Shown here: positions 1 to 9,976 of the stretch, one piece after another
Layout: the number at the start of each line of letters is the position of its first letter
Position numbering within the stretch: the stretch's first letter is position 1
Assembly: GCF_003268395.1 (NCBI RefSeq)
Contig: NZ_LQXQ01000035.1
Coordinates: forward strand, 1-42,762
Direction: 5' to 3'
Length of the DNA stretch: 42,762 nt
From: Acinetobacter sp. CFCC 10889
GTDB taxonomy: Bacteria; Pseudomonadota; Gammaproteobacteria; Pseudomonadales; Moraxellaceae
Notes under the pieces: generated by a model
The model's database searches: none
Told to the model about the DNA's origin: nothing
The model's input: the letters and a program-made list of their open reading frames with translations, nothing else
Position numbers and translations under genes: made by a program

Positions 1-3
1 CTA

Positions 4-38
4 TACAAAAAATAAGCCAAATATTGAATTTGGCTTAT
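4..38 (-). terminator. Rho-independent terminator of serS
   Basis: A perfect 11-bp stem (ATAAGCCAAAT at 12-22 with its complement at 28-38) and a 5-base loop are followed, on the minus strand, by a run of six T residues. It lies 24 bases past the serS stop codon. Confidence 0.8.
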
Positions 39-61
39 GATCTCACTGACTATTTTAAAGC

Positions 62-1378
<1,317 letters not shown>

Positions 1379-1447
1379 TCATTGCAAAAAATACAGTGAC
1401 AGCGCTCACTCACACGATAGATTTAATTCATTGGTTGAAAAATTAGC

Positions 1448-2260
1448 TTATTCTGCCTGTGGTGCTTTTTCTGCAACCGCTTCAACTACAGGTAAACTTG
1501 GTAAATATTCAGCTTTGACCAAATCTTTTGCCACCAAATATGGCAACGTCAGCTCAGTCATCCCCTCTGCATAAGATGCCAACTCATACAGTGGATAGAC
1601 AAACACAATGCCTTTAGGACCATAGTAATAGTTATCACTGAGTTGCAATTTTTCACGGGTAATATCGTGCTGTGTCAACCAATTTGCATTGGCATCGTAT
1701 AATTGTTCTGCAACTTTGGCTTCAACATTGGGTTTTAAAATATCAGTCAATGCCAAACGCTTTTGTGTGGTCAAATCAAAAGTGACATATTCATTATGAT
1801 ACATGCCATGTGCTGCACCTGCTGCATAGCTATACGACTGCATCATAAATGTTGCTAAATTATATTGTTGAGAAATAAAGCGCACATAAATACTTTGTTG
1901 ACTCAATCCTTTAAGATCAGCAGCCTCACTTGCTGCCTGTGTTGTATGTGCATCTTTTTCAAATGCTACAGGCACATCTTTTTTAATGCGATCCAAGAAA
2001 TATTCATCAATCCAAGGCACATTGCTTTGCACCGTTTGCAAATCATATTGTGTACAACCATCTTCATCGCATGACTGTTTTTTTGACAGTTCGACACGGG
2101 TCATTTTGGCTTGGATCAGTGGAATTTGTATCGCTTGGGCTTGGCTAGCTGACTGTGCCTCTGTAGGTGATGCGGGTTTTTCTTGACAGCCTACTGCGAA
2201 TAAAACCGCTGTACATACAGGAATCGCATACAACCATTGCTTTTTTGCACGAAGTAACAT
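1448..2260 (-). CDS. DUF3298-type (RsiV-like) lipoprotein
   Basis: 270-aa predicted lipoprotein. A basic N-terminus and hydrophobic stretch lead to the lipobox AVGC, with the acylated Cys at residue 25, so it should be anchored in the envelope. The central and C-terminal parts (SYSYAAGAAHGMYHNEYVTFDL, then a ...LTDILKP segment) match the DUF4163/DUF3298 pattern also seen in the RsiV/PdaC group. The biochemical function of this family in Gammaproteobacteria is not established. The C-terminal tail is Ala/Glu/Pro rich. It lies 114 bases downstream of the serS start on the same strand but without tight spacing. The domain call is by recognition of sequence pattern; no function is claimed. Confidence 0.75.
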   Translation of the reverse strand: MLLRAKKQWLYAIPVCTAVLFAVGCQEKPASPTEAQSASQAQAIQIPLIQAKMTRVELSKKQSCDEDGCTQYDLQTVQSNVPWIDEYFLDRIKKDVPVAFEKDAHTTQAASEAADLKGLSQQSIYVRFISQQYNLATFMMQSYSYAAGAAHGMYHNEYVTFDLTTQKRLALTDILKPNVEAKVAEQLYDANANWLTQHDITREKLQLSDNYYYGPKGIVFVYPLYELASYAEGMTELTLPYLVAKDLVKAEYLPSLPVVEAVAEKAPQAE

Positions 2261-2475
2261 GTCTGGTTTCGACCTTTATACTTTATAAATCTACTAATTA
2301 GATACTATACAAATCTCTGTTATCTAATGAAATTAAAAAGTGTAGTTTTATCGTATTTCATAGCTTAAAACAGCAACAGTTTAAATATATAACCAATCAA
2401 ATTTTTAAATGTACCAATAACAATCCGACATATATCAATGCCGCATCTACACAAATATTAACTTATCATTTTGAT

Positions 2476-3948
2476 TTATTGAATAATATCTAAACCCACC
2501 CAATTACAATGAAAACCCAAAGGTACTCGAACACCCAAATCAATTTCAGCTTGCTCTTGAATTTCTAAACCATTTACTTTGAGAATAACCACTTTCGAAC
2601 TTTCACCATCCAAGTGATGCAAATACATCATCAAATAACCTTGACCTTCAGTGCAGTGTTCATGCTCTGCAATAAAACTTACTTCACCAATCGCCCATTT
2701 TTCACCAAAATCATACGTCACAGATTGATTTAAAACCAAGTCATGAATAATCAGAAAGTTAAATAAGCCTGATTCGGGAAAACTTAATGTATAAAGATAA
2801 CGATACGCAAGACCATTAAAGCGCATATCAATTTTTGGAAATTCTTGAATCCGATTATCCAGCGCTGTTCTTTTTAAATGTTTTAGATCTGAATCAACAA
2901 CCCATCTTTCTAACTTCGCCCGCTGTTGTTCGTAAGCAGCGTGTTGTGAATGCTCAAAATCAGTATCATGCACCAATACATCTAAAACAATTTGTCCTGT
3001 TTGATCTCGATACGCATTGGCAGCATGAAAGACAAAACAAGGATCTACTTCAATCCATTGAATATCTTGAGCATTGCCATATTTTTTCAATATGCCTATT
3101 CGCGCAGTATGCTGAATATTCCAATGATATGGCACACTTTTACCCTGTAATAATCGCTTAAATGAATAGGTCAGTGGGAAATCAAAAATAATCACATCTA
3201 ATTCTGTGATTAAACAATCATGAATCATTGGACCATGCTGTAATAGGATTTGTGTCAGGTGAATCAAATCACCATATTCATCAATCACTTGATAATAGGC
3301 ATTTTGAGCATCCAAAGCATCATAACTAATCGCATGCAAATGCCCTGTTTTATTGTCTTTTCTTGGATGTGCTGTAAATGGTAAATCTGCATCACTATTA
3401 AACAACTGATAACGTTGCGCATTCAACTCACCATCCAAACAAATCGGAAATGCACCTGCTTCAATCACCGCCCATAATTCGCCTGCATGTCGGAAAATAT
3501 TGGTATTGACCACATCATGTGCACCACGGCGATAACCAGCAATTTGGGGTAAATTCTTAATTTTTTGAATGCGATCCGTTGCAATCATGGTGCTTTTAAA
3601 CCAAATGGCTTGACCGTCTTGCAACTTCAAACCATGAATCATTCCATCACCTAAGTACCAATCGAATAAAGTGGGATTTTGAACATAAACAGGATTTGAA
3701 CCAATTCGAAGCAATAATCCATTTAAATGTTGTGGAATTTCACCAGCAACTTTAAATTCACGAAACTCTGTTTCTGCGACGGGCTGATAGACTATGTTTT
3801 GGTAAATATTATGCTCTGTAGATGTAGAACGTCTTCTTAAAAATGTTCCAATTATTGTAATTATTTTATGGAAAACCCTATTCTTCAATGATTTAAAAGT
3901 CGTCATCTTTGCATAGGGAAACTCTTTTTTACCTTGATGACAAGACAT
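2476..3948 (-). CDS. Carotenoid oxygenase (RPE65/CCO) family protein
   Basis: 490-aa protein of the carotenoid-cleavage/lignostilbene dioxygenase family: non-haem Fe(II) enzymes that split a C=C bond of carotenoids, apocarotenoids or stilbenes, built as a seven-bladed propeller with four iron-binding His residues. Candidate His ligands sit in the usual context: FTAHPRKD, GPMIHDCLIT, FVFHAANAYRD and LGFHCNWVGL at the extreme C-terminus. The N-terminal block (GEIPQHLNGLLLRIGSNPV...DGMIHG) is typical. Start ATG at 3948 has AAGGTG seven bases upstream; an internal Met15 is an alternative. No carotenoid biosynthesis genes are in the window, so a stilbene/phenylpropanoid substrate is as likely. It is monocistronic, with no clear terminator. 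Confidence 0.88.
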   Translation of the reverse strand: MSCHQGKKEFPYAKMTTFKSLKNRVFHKIITIIGTFLRRRSTSTEHNIYQNIVYQPVAETEFREFKVAGEIPQHLNGLLLRIGSNPVYVQNPTLFDWYLGDGMIHGLKLQDGQAIWFKSTMIATDRIQKIKNLPQIAGYRRGAHDVVNTNIFRHAGELWAVIEAGAFPICLDGELNAQRYQLFNSDADLPFTAHPRKDNKTGHLHAISYDALDAQNAYYQVIDEYGDLIHLTQILLQHGPMIHDCLITELDVIIFDFPLTYSFKRLLQGKSVPYHWNIQHTARIGILKKYGNAQDIQWIEVDPCFVFHAANAYRDQTGQIVLDVLVHDTDFEHSQHAAYEQQRAKLERWVVDSDLKHLKRTALDNRIQEFPKIDMRFNGLAYRYLYTLSFPESGLFNFLIIHDLVLNQSVTYDFGEKWAIGEVSFIAEHEHCTEGQGYLMMYLHHLDGESSKVVILKVNGLEIQEQAEIDLGVRVPLGFHCNWVGLDIIQ

Positions 3949-4091
3949 TCAAGCACCTTTTTTTATTTCAGAGAATATCTTTTAGCTTTTGAACTTATTC
4001 TTGTTCTTTTATATCTGAAAAATAGAGATAAAACAAAACATGTTCAAGACCTCTATAAAAATCAATCTCGCCTTGCTCAACTTCATTAGAC

Positions 4092-4120
4092 ATAAAAAAA
4101 GCAATCCGAAGATTGCTTTT
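4092..4120 (-). terminator. Terminator downstream of lolA
   Basis: A hairpin with GCAATC (4101-4106), loop CGAA, and GATTGC (4111-4116), extended by A/T pairs, is followed on the minus strand by a run of seven T residues. It is about 70 bases past the lolA stop. Confidence 0.75.
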
Positions 4121-4186
4121 GATCATGCCAAATCAATTTTTAAATAATCAAATCATTCACTTTATGAGCGAATGAACAATCATCAA

Positions 4187-4882
4187 TTATTGATCAATAA
4201 TATCCGTGCCTTTCGGTGGTGCAAAATTAAAGGTTGAAGCTGGTAATGACGGGTTGAGCTTCACATTGTTAAATTTTACATGCGTTGTTTGACCTAAGGA
4301 ATCTTGTAAAATCATCAGTGATGGTGCTTTATTTACGCCAAAACTAATGGTTAAGCTTTGGAATGCACCCTCTTTATCTTTAGGGAACAAGGTGTAATAC
4401 GTTTTGGTACGGTCAGGCTGAGTAATACGATAAGCTTTTTGAATTTGCGCTGTATTACCTGAAAGTAACAATGCTGGTGTATTTGCTACTTGTTCATCTA
4501 AACTTTGACGCACAGCTTGCTGCAAATCTGGATCATAAATCCATACCATTTTACCAGTCGTTGCAATGGTCTGTTTTGCAGGCGAGGTTGTTTCCCAGTA
4601 GAACTTACCAGGACGTGCAACTTTCATTACGCCCTTAAATGTTTGGTTCATATGTTGTGCTGTTAAGCCTTTTTGTTGTGCAACTTTACTGCCACCAGAA
4701 GCTTTTGTGGTTTGCTCAAAATTGGCAGACAAACTATGAATACCGCTGAGTTGTTTCACCAAGTTATTGGTTGCTTGTTGCTCCGTTGCGGCAGTTGCAG
4801 CAAAAACTGTTGTGCTCATTGCAGGTGCAAACAGCGCTGCACTGATTGCGACTGCACTCATGGTTTTACGAAGCATGTTCAT
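4187..4882 (-). CDS. lolA: Outer-membrane lipoprotein carrier LolA
   Basis: Periplasmic chaperone that takes mature lipoproteins from LolCDE at the inner membrane and passes them to LolB. 231 aa. It has a Sec signal peptide (basic MNMLRK, hydrophobic core, cleavage near VFA-A around residue 29), then the LolA fold with MNQTFKGVMKVARPGKFYWET, MVWIYDPDLQQAV and the late LILQDSLGQTTHVKFNNVKLNP-type block cut here to FNNVKLNPSLPASTFNFAPP. Start at 4882 has AAGGTG upstream; a second ATG two codons later is possible. It stands alone with its own terminator. The call rests on several LolA-specific motifs. Confidence 0.95.
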   Translation of the reverse strand: MNMLRKTMSAVAISAALFAPAMSTTVFAATAATEQQATNNLVKQLSGIHSLSANFEQTTKASGGSKVAQQKGLTAQHMNQTFKGVMKVARPGKFYWETTSPAKQTIATTGKMVWIYDPDLQQAVRQSLDEQVANTPALLLSGNTAQIQKAYRITQPDRTKTYYTLFPKDKEGAFQSLTISFGVNKAPSLMILQDSLGQTTHVKFNNVKLNPSLPASTFNFAPPKGTDIIDQ

Positions 4883-5051
4883 AGGTTCACCTTTTATATA
4901 TTTGCGCTATAGCAATTTGTTAGATGATTTATCATAAACCAATTTTTAACGCTAATATTAGAGAAAATAAGAAGTTTTGTATTGTTATTGGGTGGATTTG
5001 TAGAAATTCATTCATCATGATGAAGATCAACTTCAAATCTTAATATTTTTT

Positions 5052-5085
5052 GAATATAAAAAAACCCGCAATAAAGCGGGTTTTT
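5052..5085 (-). terminator. Terminator of the rplU-rpmA operon
   Basis: AAAACCCGC (5061-5069) pairs with GCGGGTTTT (5076-5084) around a 6-base loop. On the minus strand it is followed by seven T residues. It is 16 bases past the rpmA stop. Confidence 0.88.
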
Positions 5086-5100
5086 CTGCATCATTAAAGC

Positions 5101-5355
5101 TTACACTTCAACAGATACATAGCGACGGCCAAACTGACCTTTCACTTCAAATTTGATCACGCCATCAGCAGTAGCAAATAAAGTATGGTCACGACCCATA
5201 CCTACGTTTGTACCCGCGTGGAACTCTGTACCACGTTGACGAACGATGATGTTACCAGCAGTCACAGCTTGACCACCGTACATTTTAACACCTAACATTT
5301 TAGGGTTTGAATCACGACCATTTCGTGTCGAACCACCGGCTTTTTTAGTTGCCAT
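5101..5355 (-). CDS. rpmA: 50S ribosomal protein L27
   Basis: 84-aa ribosomal protein L27, whose N-terminal tail reaches toward the peptidyl-transferase centre. The start [16 protein letters not shown] and the block [20 protein letters not shown] are diagnostic, and the length is normal. There is no Firmicutes-type N-terminal extension needing cleavage. ATG 5355 has GGAG upstream. It follows rplU by 19 bases in the standard rplU-rpmA operon and ends at a strong terminator. Confidence 0.98.
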   Translation of the reverse strand: MATKKAGGSTRNGRDSNPKMLGVKMYGGQAVTAGNIIVRQRGTEFHAGTNVGMGRDHTLFATADGVIKFEVKGQFGRRYVSVEV

Positions 5356-5374
5356 GTCTACTTACTCCTAGTGA

Positions 5375-5686
5375 TTAGCCTGCAATCGCAGTAATTTTCA
5401 ACTCAGTGAACCATTGACGGTGACCTTGTTGTTTACGGTAATGTTTACGACGACGCATTTTAACAATACGGATTTTGTCGTGACGACCATGACCAACCAC
5501 TTCTGCAGTTACTTTTGCGCCAGCAACAACTGGAGCACCGATTTGAATGCTTTCGCCATTCACAACCATTAATACATCATCAAATGTAATCGTTGCGCCA
5601 GTTTCAGCTTTCAACAATTCTACTTTAAGGGTTTCACCCTCAACAACACGGTGCTGTTTACCACCGCTTTGGATTACTGCGTACAT
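5375..5686 (-). CDS. rplU: 50S ribosomal protein L21
   Basis: 103-aa ribosomal protein L21, a 23S rRNA binder. [14 protein letters not shown] at the N-terminus and [16 protein letters not shown] near the C-terminus are the family signatures. The correct start is the ATG at 5686: GGAG sits six bases upstream of it. An in-frame TTG at 5698 overlaps that ribosome-binding site and is rejected. It is the first gene of the operon with rpmA. Confidence 0.98.
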   Translation of the reverse strand: MYAVIQSGGKQHRVVEGETLKVELLKAETGATITFDDVLMVVNGESIQIGAPVVAGAKVTAEVVGHGRHDKIRIVKMRRRKHYRKQQGHRQWFTELKITAIAG

Positions 5687-6116
5687 AGTGTACTCCAACT
5701 TGCCCGTATCGTCGTGCCGAAAAAGGAATATTTCGATCTTATAACGAACGCTACTGGGGGTTATACAAGGGCAAGGATTTTAAGGGATAATGACATAAAC
5801 AACAAGCCATTTCCGTTAAATATTCAAGTTGTATGTAAAATATGCAAATAGAAAATTGGTATTTAAGCTTGAGTGATTGAATTTGTATGGATTATTTTTA
5901 AATTTACAAAAATTGAAATAGATTTTAAAACGAATTCCGTTACTATGGAGCGCAAAAGAACGACTTACACAACTATTCAATCGATATCATATTTTGGACA
6001 AATTAAGAACATTTCATTAAGATTCAGTACAATGTCTGTTTTCTAAAGTAACATTGATCGTTGTTAATTGTTTACACTAGTCACTTAAAAATGCATTTGT
6101 ATGAGGTTTCCTTCAC
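5687..6116. other. Divergent intergenic region rplU / ispB
   Basis: 430 bases without a gene, between rplU (leftward) and ispB (rightward). It holds the rplU promoter candidate at 5777-5805. A weaker rightward candidate for ispB has TTGGAC at 5994-5999, an 18-base spacer and TAAGAT at 6018-6023. The ispB Shine-Dalgarno GAGG is at 6103-6106. Nothing else is recognisable. Confidence 0.5.
5777..5805 (-). promoter_or_regulatory. Predicted sigma70 promoter of rplU-rpmA
   Basis: On the minus strand TTGTTG (5800-5805) and TAAAAT (5777-5782) are separated by exactly 17 bases, giving a leader of roughly 80 bases before rplU. The -35 is imperfect; the call is by consensus and spacing only. Confidence 0.5.
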
Positions 6117-7100
6117 ATGACCATCGACTTTAAGCAAGATATTCTCGCGCCTGTTGCTACTGACTTTGCAGCGATGGATACATTTATCAATGAAGGAATT
6201 ACTTCAAAAGTTGCTTTGGTGATGGCGGTCAGTAAACATGTGGTTGAAGCAGGTGGTAAACGTATGCGTCCAATCATGTGTTTACTTGCAGCAAAAGCAT
6301 GTGGCGCACATGATGTAGACATGGATCAGTATCGTAAACTTGCTGCAATTATCGAAATGCTACATACCGCAACTTTAGTACATGATGATGTTGTCGATGA
6401 ATCAGGTTTACGTCGTGGTCGCCCTACTGCAAATGCAACATGGAATAATCAAACTGCCGTTTTAGTTGGAGATTTTCTGATTTCTCGTGCATTTGACTTA
6501 TTGGTAGATTTGGACAATATGATCTTGTTGAAAGATTTCTCAACAGGTACTTGTGAAATTGCCGAAGGTGAAGTTTTACAACTCCAAGCACAGCACCAAC
6601 CTGATACAAATGAACAGACTTATTTAGATATTATTCACGGTAAAACTTCACGCTTATTTGAACTTGCAACTGAAGGTGCAGCGATCTTAGCGGGCAAGCC
6701 TGAATACCGTGAACCATTACGTTTATTTGCAGGTCATTTTGGCAATGCTTTCCAAATTATTGATGATATTTTAGATTACACCTCAGATGCTGAAACATTA
6801 GGTAAAAATATTGGTGATGATTTAATGGAAGGTAAACCTACTTTACCTTTAATCTCTGCTTTACAAAATACCACGGGCGAGCAACATGAAATTGTCCGTA
6901 AAAGTATTGCCACGGGTGGTACTGAACATTTAACTGAAGTGATTCAGATCGTACAAAACTCTGGTGCGCTTGATTATTGTCGTCAACGTGCAACAGAAGA
7001 AACTCAAACTGCTATGCGCGCTTTAGAACATTTACCTGAAAGTGTTTATCGCCAAGCTTTATTTAATTTAGCACAATTGGCGTTGCATAGAATTCAATAA
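6117..7100 (+). CDS. ispB: All-trans polyprenyl diphosphate synthase (ubiquinone side chain)
   Basis: 327-aa trans-isoprenyl diphosphate synthase that extends farnesyl diphosphate with isopentenyl diphosphate to make the long tail of ubiquinone. The first Asp-rich motif is DDVVDESGLRRGRPT (about residue 90) and the second is IIDDILDYTSDAETLGKNIGDD (about residue 215), followed by EGKPTLPLI. GGKRMRP near residue 48 binds substrate. Small residues upstream of the first Asp motif fit a long-chain enzyme. Acinetobacter is known for Q-9, so nonaprenyl is more likely than octaprenyl; this is inferred from genus knowledge. The position divergent from rplU-rpmA is the usual gammaproteobacterial order. 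Confidence 0.93.
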   Translation: MTIDFKQDILAPVATDFAAMDTFINEGITSKVALVMAVSKHVVEAGGKRMRPIMCLLAAKACGAHDVDMDQYRKLAAIIEMLHTATLVHDDVVDESGLRRGRPTANATWNNQTAVLVGDFLISRAFDLLVDLDNMILLKDFSTGTCEIAEGEVLQLQAQHQPDTNEQTYLDIIHGKTSRLFELATEGAAILAGKPEYREPLRLFAGHFGNAFQIIDDILDYTSDAETLGKNIGDDLMEGKPTLPLISALQNTTGEQHEIVRKSIATGGTEHLTEVIQIVQNSGALDYCRQRATEETQTAMRALEHLPESVYRQALFNLAQLALHRIQ

Positions 7101-7120
7101 ACTCAACTTATAATTTGCTT

Positions 7121-9172
7121 ATGCATATAAAATTTAATGATATTTTTCTAAAAATGCAGGAACAGCTTGAGTCTCCTCAAGCTATTCCTAGTGAATCTCT
7201 CCTCATTGAACTCATCAATCGCATTCGTCCTCGTGACAGCCATGATGTAGAACAGACACAGCAAAATGTGCAGGCTTTTATTCAAGCCTTGTTAATCACT
7301 CCAACCGCAGCTTTGAATGTGCAAGGTTATTTATTTAAAATAATTAATCAGCACAAACAAGCAAATTTGTATGCGGATAGTGGTATTTTATCGCTTGATG
7401 GCTTTTGGAATCAGCTCGCACAGCGTGTCGGTGCTTATTTTTTACCCTTACTCCGTGATGAAACAGATCTTCGTGATTTAGTTGGCAATGTTTTTCACCA
7501 ACGAACTGATCGTTATTGGCTTGAACATGTGAAAGGTGAGCAATGGAATCAGCTTTTTCTGATTTTAACCCAAGGGCATTTCCCACAAGCTGAACTGAAT
7601 GTTAAACGGGAAATGATCACTGCGATCACTGTTTTGTCTTATCGTATTAGTGGTATTGGTTTATATCCTGAGTTTATTAATGCCTATCCTGAACTGAGTG
7701 AATATGAATCGCCTTTTTTAGTGCAAAATCGTGAAATTGTAGAATTCATTAATGCCTACAAAAAGCAATATCGTAATGCTGATGATATCGCCGTCATCCC
7801 ACCTCCTGATGCTGATCAAGCCTTAGTGATGATCGAACAATGTCGTGATGTGGTATTAAAAATTCGCCGTGCGACCAAACGAATCGGGGTCAGTTTAAGT
7901 TTGACCTATTTATTATCATTGCTTGAACAATGTTTGGATCGTGTCGAAATTTTACTGAATCTTATTGTTGAAGAAAATAAAGTTCGTGCACTTTCATGTG
8001 GCGAATTTCTGATTGATTTGGTCAATGCAAATTATAATGAAACCAGTGTACGTCATTTGCTGAGAACCAACAGCGAACTGATTGCTCTACAAGTTACTGA
8101 AAATGCAAGTAAAACAGGTGAGCATTATGTAAGTACTGACAAAAAAGGCTTTTTTGCCATGTATAAGGCTGCAGCAGGTGCAGGCGTGATTATTGCCACA
8201 ATGGCAACACTAAAAATTCTGAGTGCACGCTTGATCTTAGCGCCATTTTTACATGCCTTTATTTATAGTATGAATTATGCCTTAGGTTTTATGCTGATTC
8301 ATGTCTTGCATTTCACTGTTGCAACCAAACAGCCTGCGATGACAGCCGCCGCTCTCGCTTCTACCGTTCAACATCGTAAAGGCTCAAAAACGGCGCAAAT
8401 TGCAGAACTTGCGGGTTTAATTATTAATATTATACGTACTCAATTTATTGCGATTTTGGGGAATATTTCCATTGCAATTCCAACCGCAGCACTGATCACA
8501 TGGCTTTGGCAAGTGTCAATGCATGAGCCTTTACTCACGCATACCAAAGCCAATATGCTTTTACACAGCTTAAACCCATTTACTTCTTTGGCTGTACCAC
8601 ATGCTGCGATCGCAGGTGTATGTTTATTCTTATCTGGTCTCATCGCTGGATATTTTGACAATATGGCGATTTATCGCAAAGTTGGTCCACGTTTAAAGGC
8701 GCATCCAAAACTTAAGAATTGGCTAGGTCAGCCTAAACTTGATAAGTTTGCAGACTATATCGAACGTAATCTTGGCGCATTAGCAGGGAATTTTTTATTT
8801 GGTATCATGCTCGGTAGTATGGGAACAATAGGTTTTATTTTAGGCTTACCGCTTGATATTCGCCATATTGCCTTTGCATCGGCAAACTTTATACAGGGCT
8901 TAATGTCTGTAAATGGTTCACCTGATATTGGACTGATTATTATTTCCTTCTTGGGTGTATTGCTGATCGGTATGACCAACTTGTTTGTCAGTTTTAGCTT
9001 AACGATCACTGTGGCACTGCGTGCACGACAAGTTCGTTTTGAACAATGGAAGCCTTTGGCGAAATTGGTATTTACCCATTTCTTTACACGCCCACTCGAC
9101 TTTTTTTGGCCACCGAAACAGCCTTTACAAGTAGAAGATCATTCATCCGTAGGGCATAAAAATAGTCATTAG
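7121..9172 (+). CDS. Gcr-family 'site-specific recombinase' membrane protein (COG4389)
   Basis: 683-aa protein matching the family named SpecificRecomb/Gcr after the gonococcal protein implicated in pilin inversion. The N-terminal ~330 residues are soluble and helical. The C-terminal half carries several hydrophobic segments (around residues 350-410, 440-475, 495-520, 555-585 and 610-645), so it is an integral membrane protein. I see no tyrosine- or serine-recombinase catalytic motif, and recombinase activity for this family should be treated as doubtful. Start: a TTG at 7115 is open, but the ATG at 7121 is preferred; neither has a strong ribosome-binding site. It begins 20 bases after ispB and may be cotranscribed. 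Confidence 0.8.
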   Translation: MHIKFNDIFLKMQEQLESPQAIPSESLLIELINRIRPRDSHDVEQTQQNVQAFIQALLITPTAALNVQGYLFKIINQHKQANLYADSGILSLDGFWNQLAQRVGAYFLPLLRDETDLRDLVGNVFHQRTDRYWLEHVKGEQWNQLFLILTQGHFPQAELNVKREMITAITVLSYRISGIGLYPEFINAYPELSEYESPFLVQNREIVEFINAYKKQYRNADDIAVIPPPDADQALVMIEQCRDVVLKIRRATKRIGVSLSLTYLLSLLEQCLDRVEILLNLIVEENKVRALSCGEFLIDLVNANYNETSVRHLLRTNSELIALQVTENASKTGEHYVSTDKKGFFAMYKAAAGAGVIIATMATLKILSARLILAPFLHAFIYSMNYALGFMLIHVLHFTVATKQPAMTAAALASTVQHRKGSKTAQIAELAGLIINIIRTQFIAILGNISIAIPTAALITWLWQVSMHEPLLTHTKANMLLHSLNPFTSLAVPHAAIAGVCLFLSGLIAGYFDNMAIYRKVGPRLKAHPKLKNWLGQPKLDKFADYIERNLGALAGNFLFGIMLGSMGTIGFILGLPLDIRHIAFASANFIQGLMSVNGSPDIGLIIISFLGVLLIGMTNLFVSFSLTITVALRARQVRFEQWKPLAKLVFTHFFTRPLDFFWPPKQPLQVEDHSSVGHKNSH

Positions 9173-9224
9173 CAAAATTGTTATCATTTTGTGCAAATGA
9201 TTAAAACTTCAAAAAAAAGAAATT

Positions 9225-9281
9225 ACTATAAATTACTCATTTATAGTGACTTGAAAAAAAGTGTACTGACAAGTACACTTT
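9225..9281. terminator. Two tandem perfect hairpins after the Gcr-family gene
   Basis: First hairpin: ACTATAAAT (9225-9233), loop TACTC, ATTTATAGT (9239-9247). Second: AAAGTGTACT (9258-9267), loop GACA, AGTACACTTT (9272-9281). The second has a short T run on the plus strand and a longer one on the minus strand, so it may end transcription from the left or block it in both directions before the PAP2-adeIJK operon. Confidence 0.55.
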
Positions 9282-9334
9282 AGCACACTATTTAATCTCA
9301 ACATGTGTGATTAATCATAGCAAGGTCAGTCAAT

Positions 9335-9976
9335 ATGCCTTATACCTATCTATTCATCCTTGGTTGTATTGGATTCAGTATAAGTTGTATTGGACTAAAT
9401 ATTTCATATATACAACAACTTGACCATACCATCCTACATTGGATGAGTGTGCATCGCATTGATTTTTTAAGTCATGTTGCGGTCACCTTATCTTACTTAG
9501 GGGGCTTACCTGTCATGTTATTCTTATGTGGACTATGGTGTTTGCAGCAAGCGTATGTAAAAAAATATGTAAACATTGCATTGATCAGTTTAAGTCTGTT
9601 AGGTGCTTCGGCTGTAGGTTGGGTATTAAAATATTATATTCATCGCCCTCGACCTGAAGCAATGTACCAAATGGTACAAACCTATGGTGCGTCATTTCCG
9701 AGTGCGCACAGCATATATGCAGCTGTACTTGCTTGTTTAATTATTTTTATATTTTATCGGCAAACACAAGCTAAACTCTTCATCATTTTTGCTTGTGTTT
9801 GGTGGCTGAGTATGGGATTTTCGAGGGTATATGTAGGTGCTCATTTTCCAACCGATGTTCTGGCGGGATGGAGTATTGGCTTTCTCTGGGTTGCATTAAT
9901 CTGGCGCTTGCTTTTGAGACACATGTTGAATATGAACAAATTATTTTTAGATAAAAATCTAAACGAGGTGGAATAA
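9335..9976 (+). CDS. PAP2-family membrane phosphatase
   Basis: 213-aa type 2 phosphatidic acid phosphatase. The three catalytic blocks are present: KYYIHRPRP (motif 1, about residue 100), PSAHSIYA (motif 2, PSGH-like with Ala for Gly) and SRVYVGAHFPTDVLAG (motif 3). Five to six hydrophobic segments indicate an inner-membrane enzyme with a periplasm-facing active site. Likely substrates are phosphatidate, undecaprenyl diphosphate or phosphatidylglycerol phosphate; sequence does not decide. AAGG lies upstream of ATG 9335. Its TAA overlaps the first base of the adeI ATG, so it is translationally coupled to the efflux genes. Confidence 0.9.
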   Translation: MPYTYLFILGCIGFSISCIGLNISYIQQLDHTILHWMSVHRIDFLSHVAVTLSYLGGLPVMLFLCGLWCLQQAYVKKYVNIALISLSLLGASAVGWVLKYYIHRPRPEAMYQMVQTYGASFPSAHSIYAAVLACLIIFIFYRQTQAKLFIIFACVWWLSMGFSRVYVGAHFPTDVLAGWSIGFLWVALIWRLLLRHMLNMNKLFLDKNLNEVE

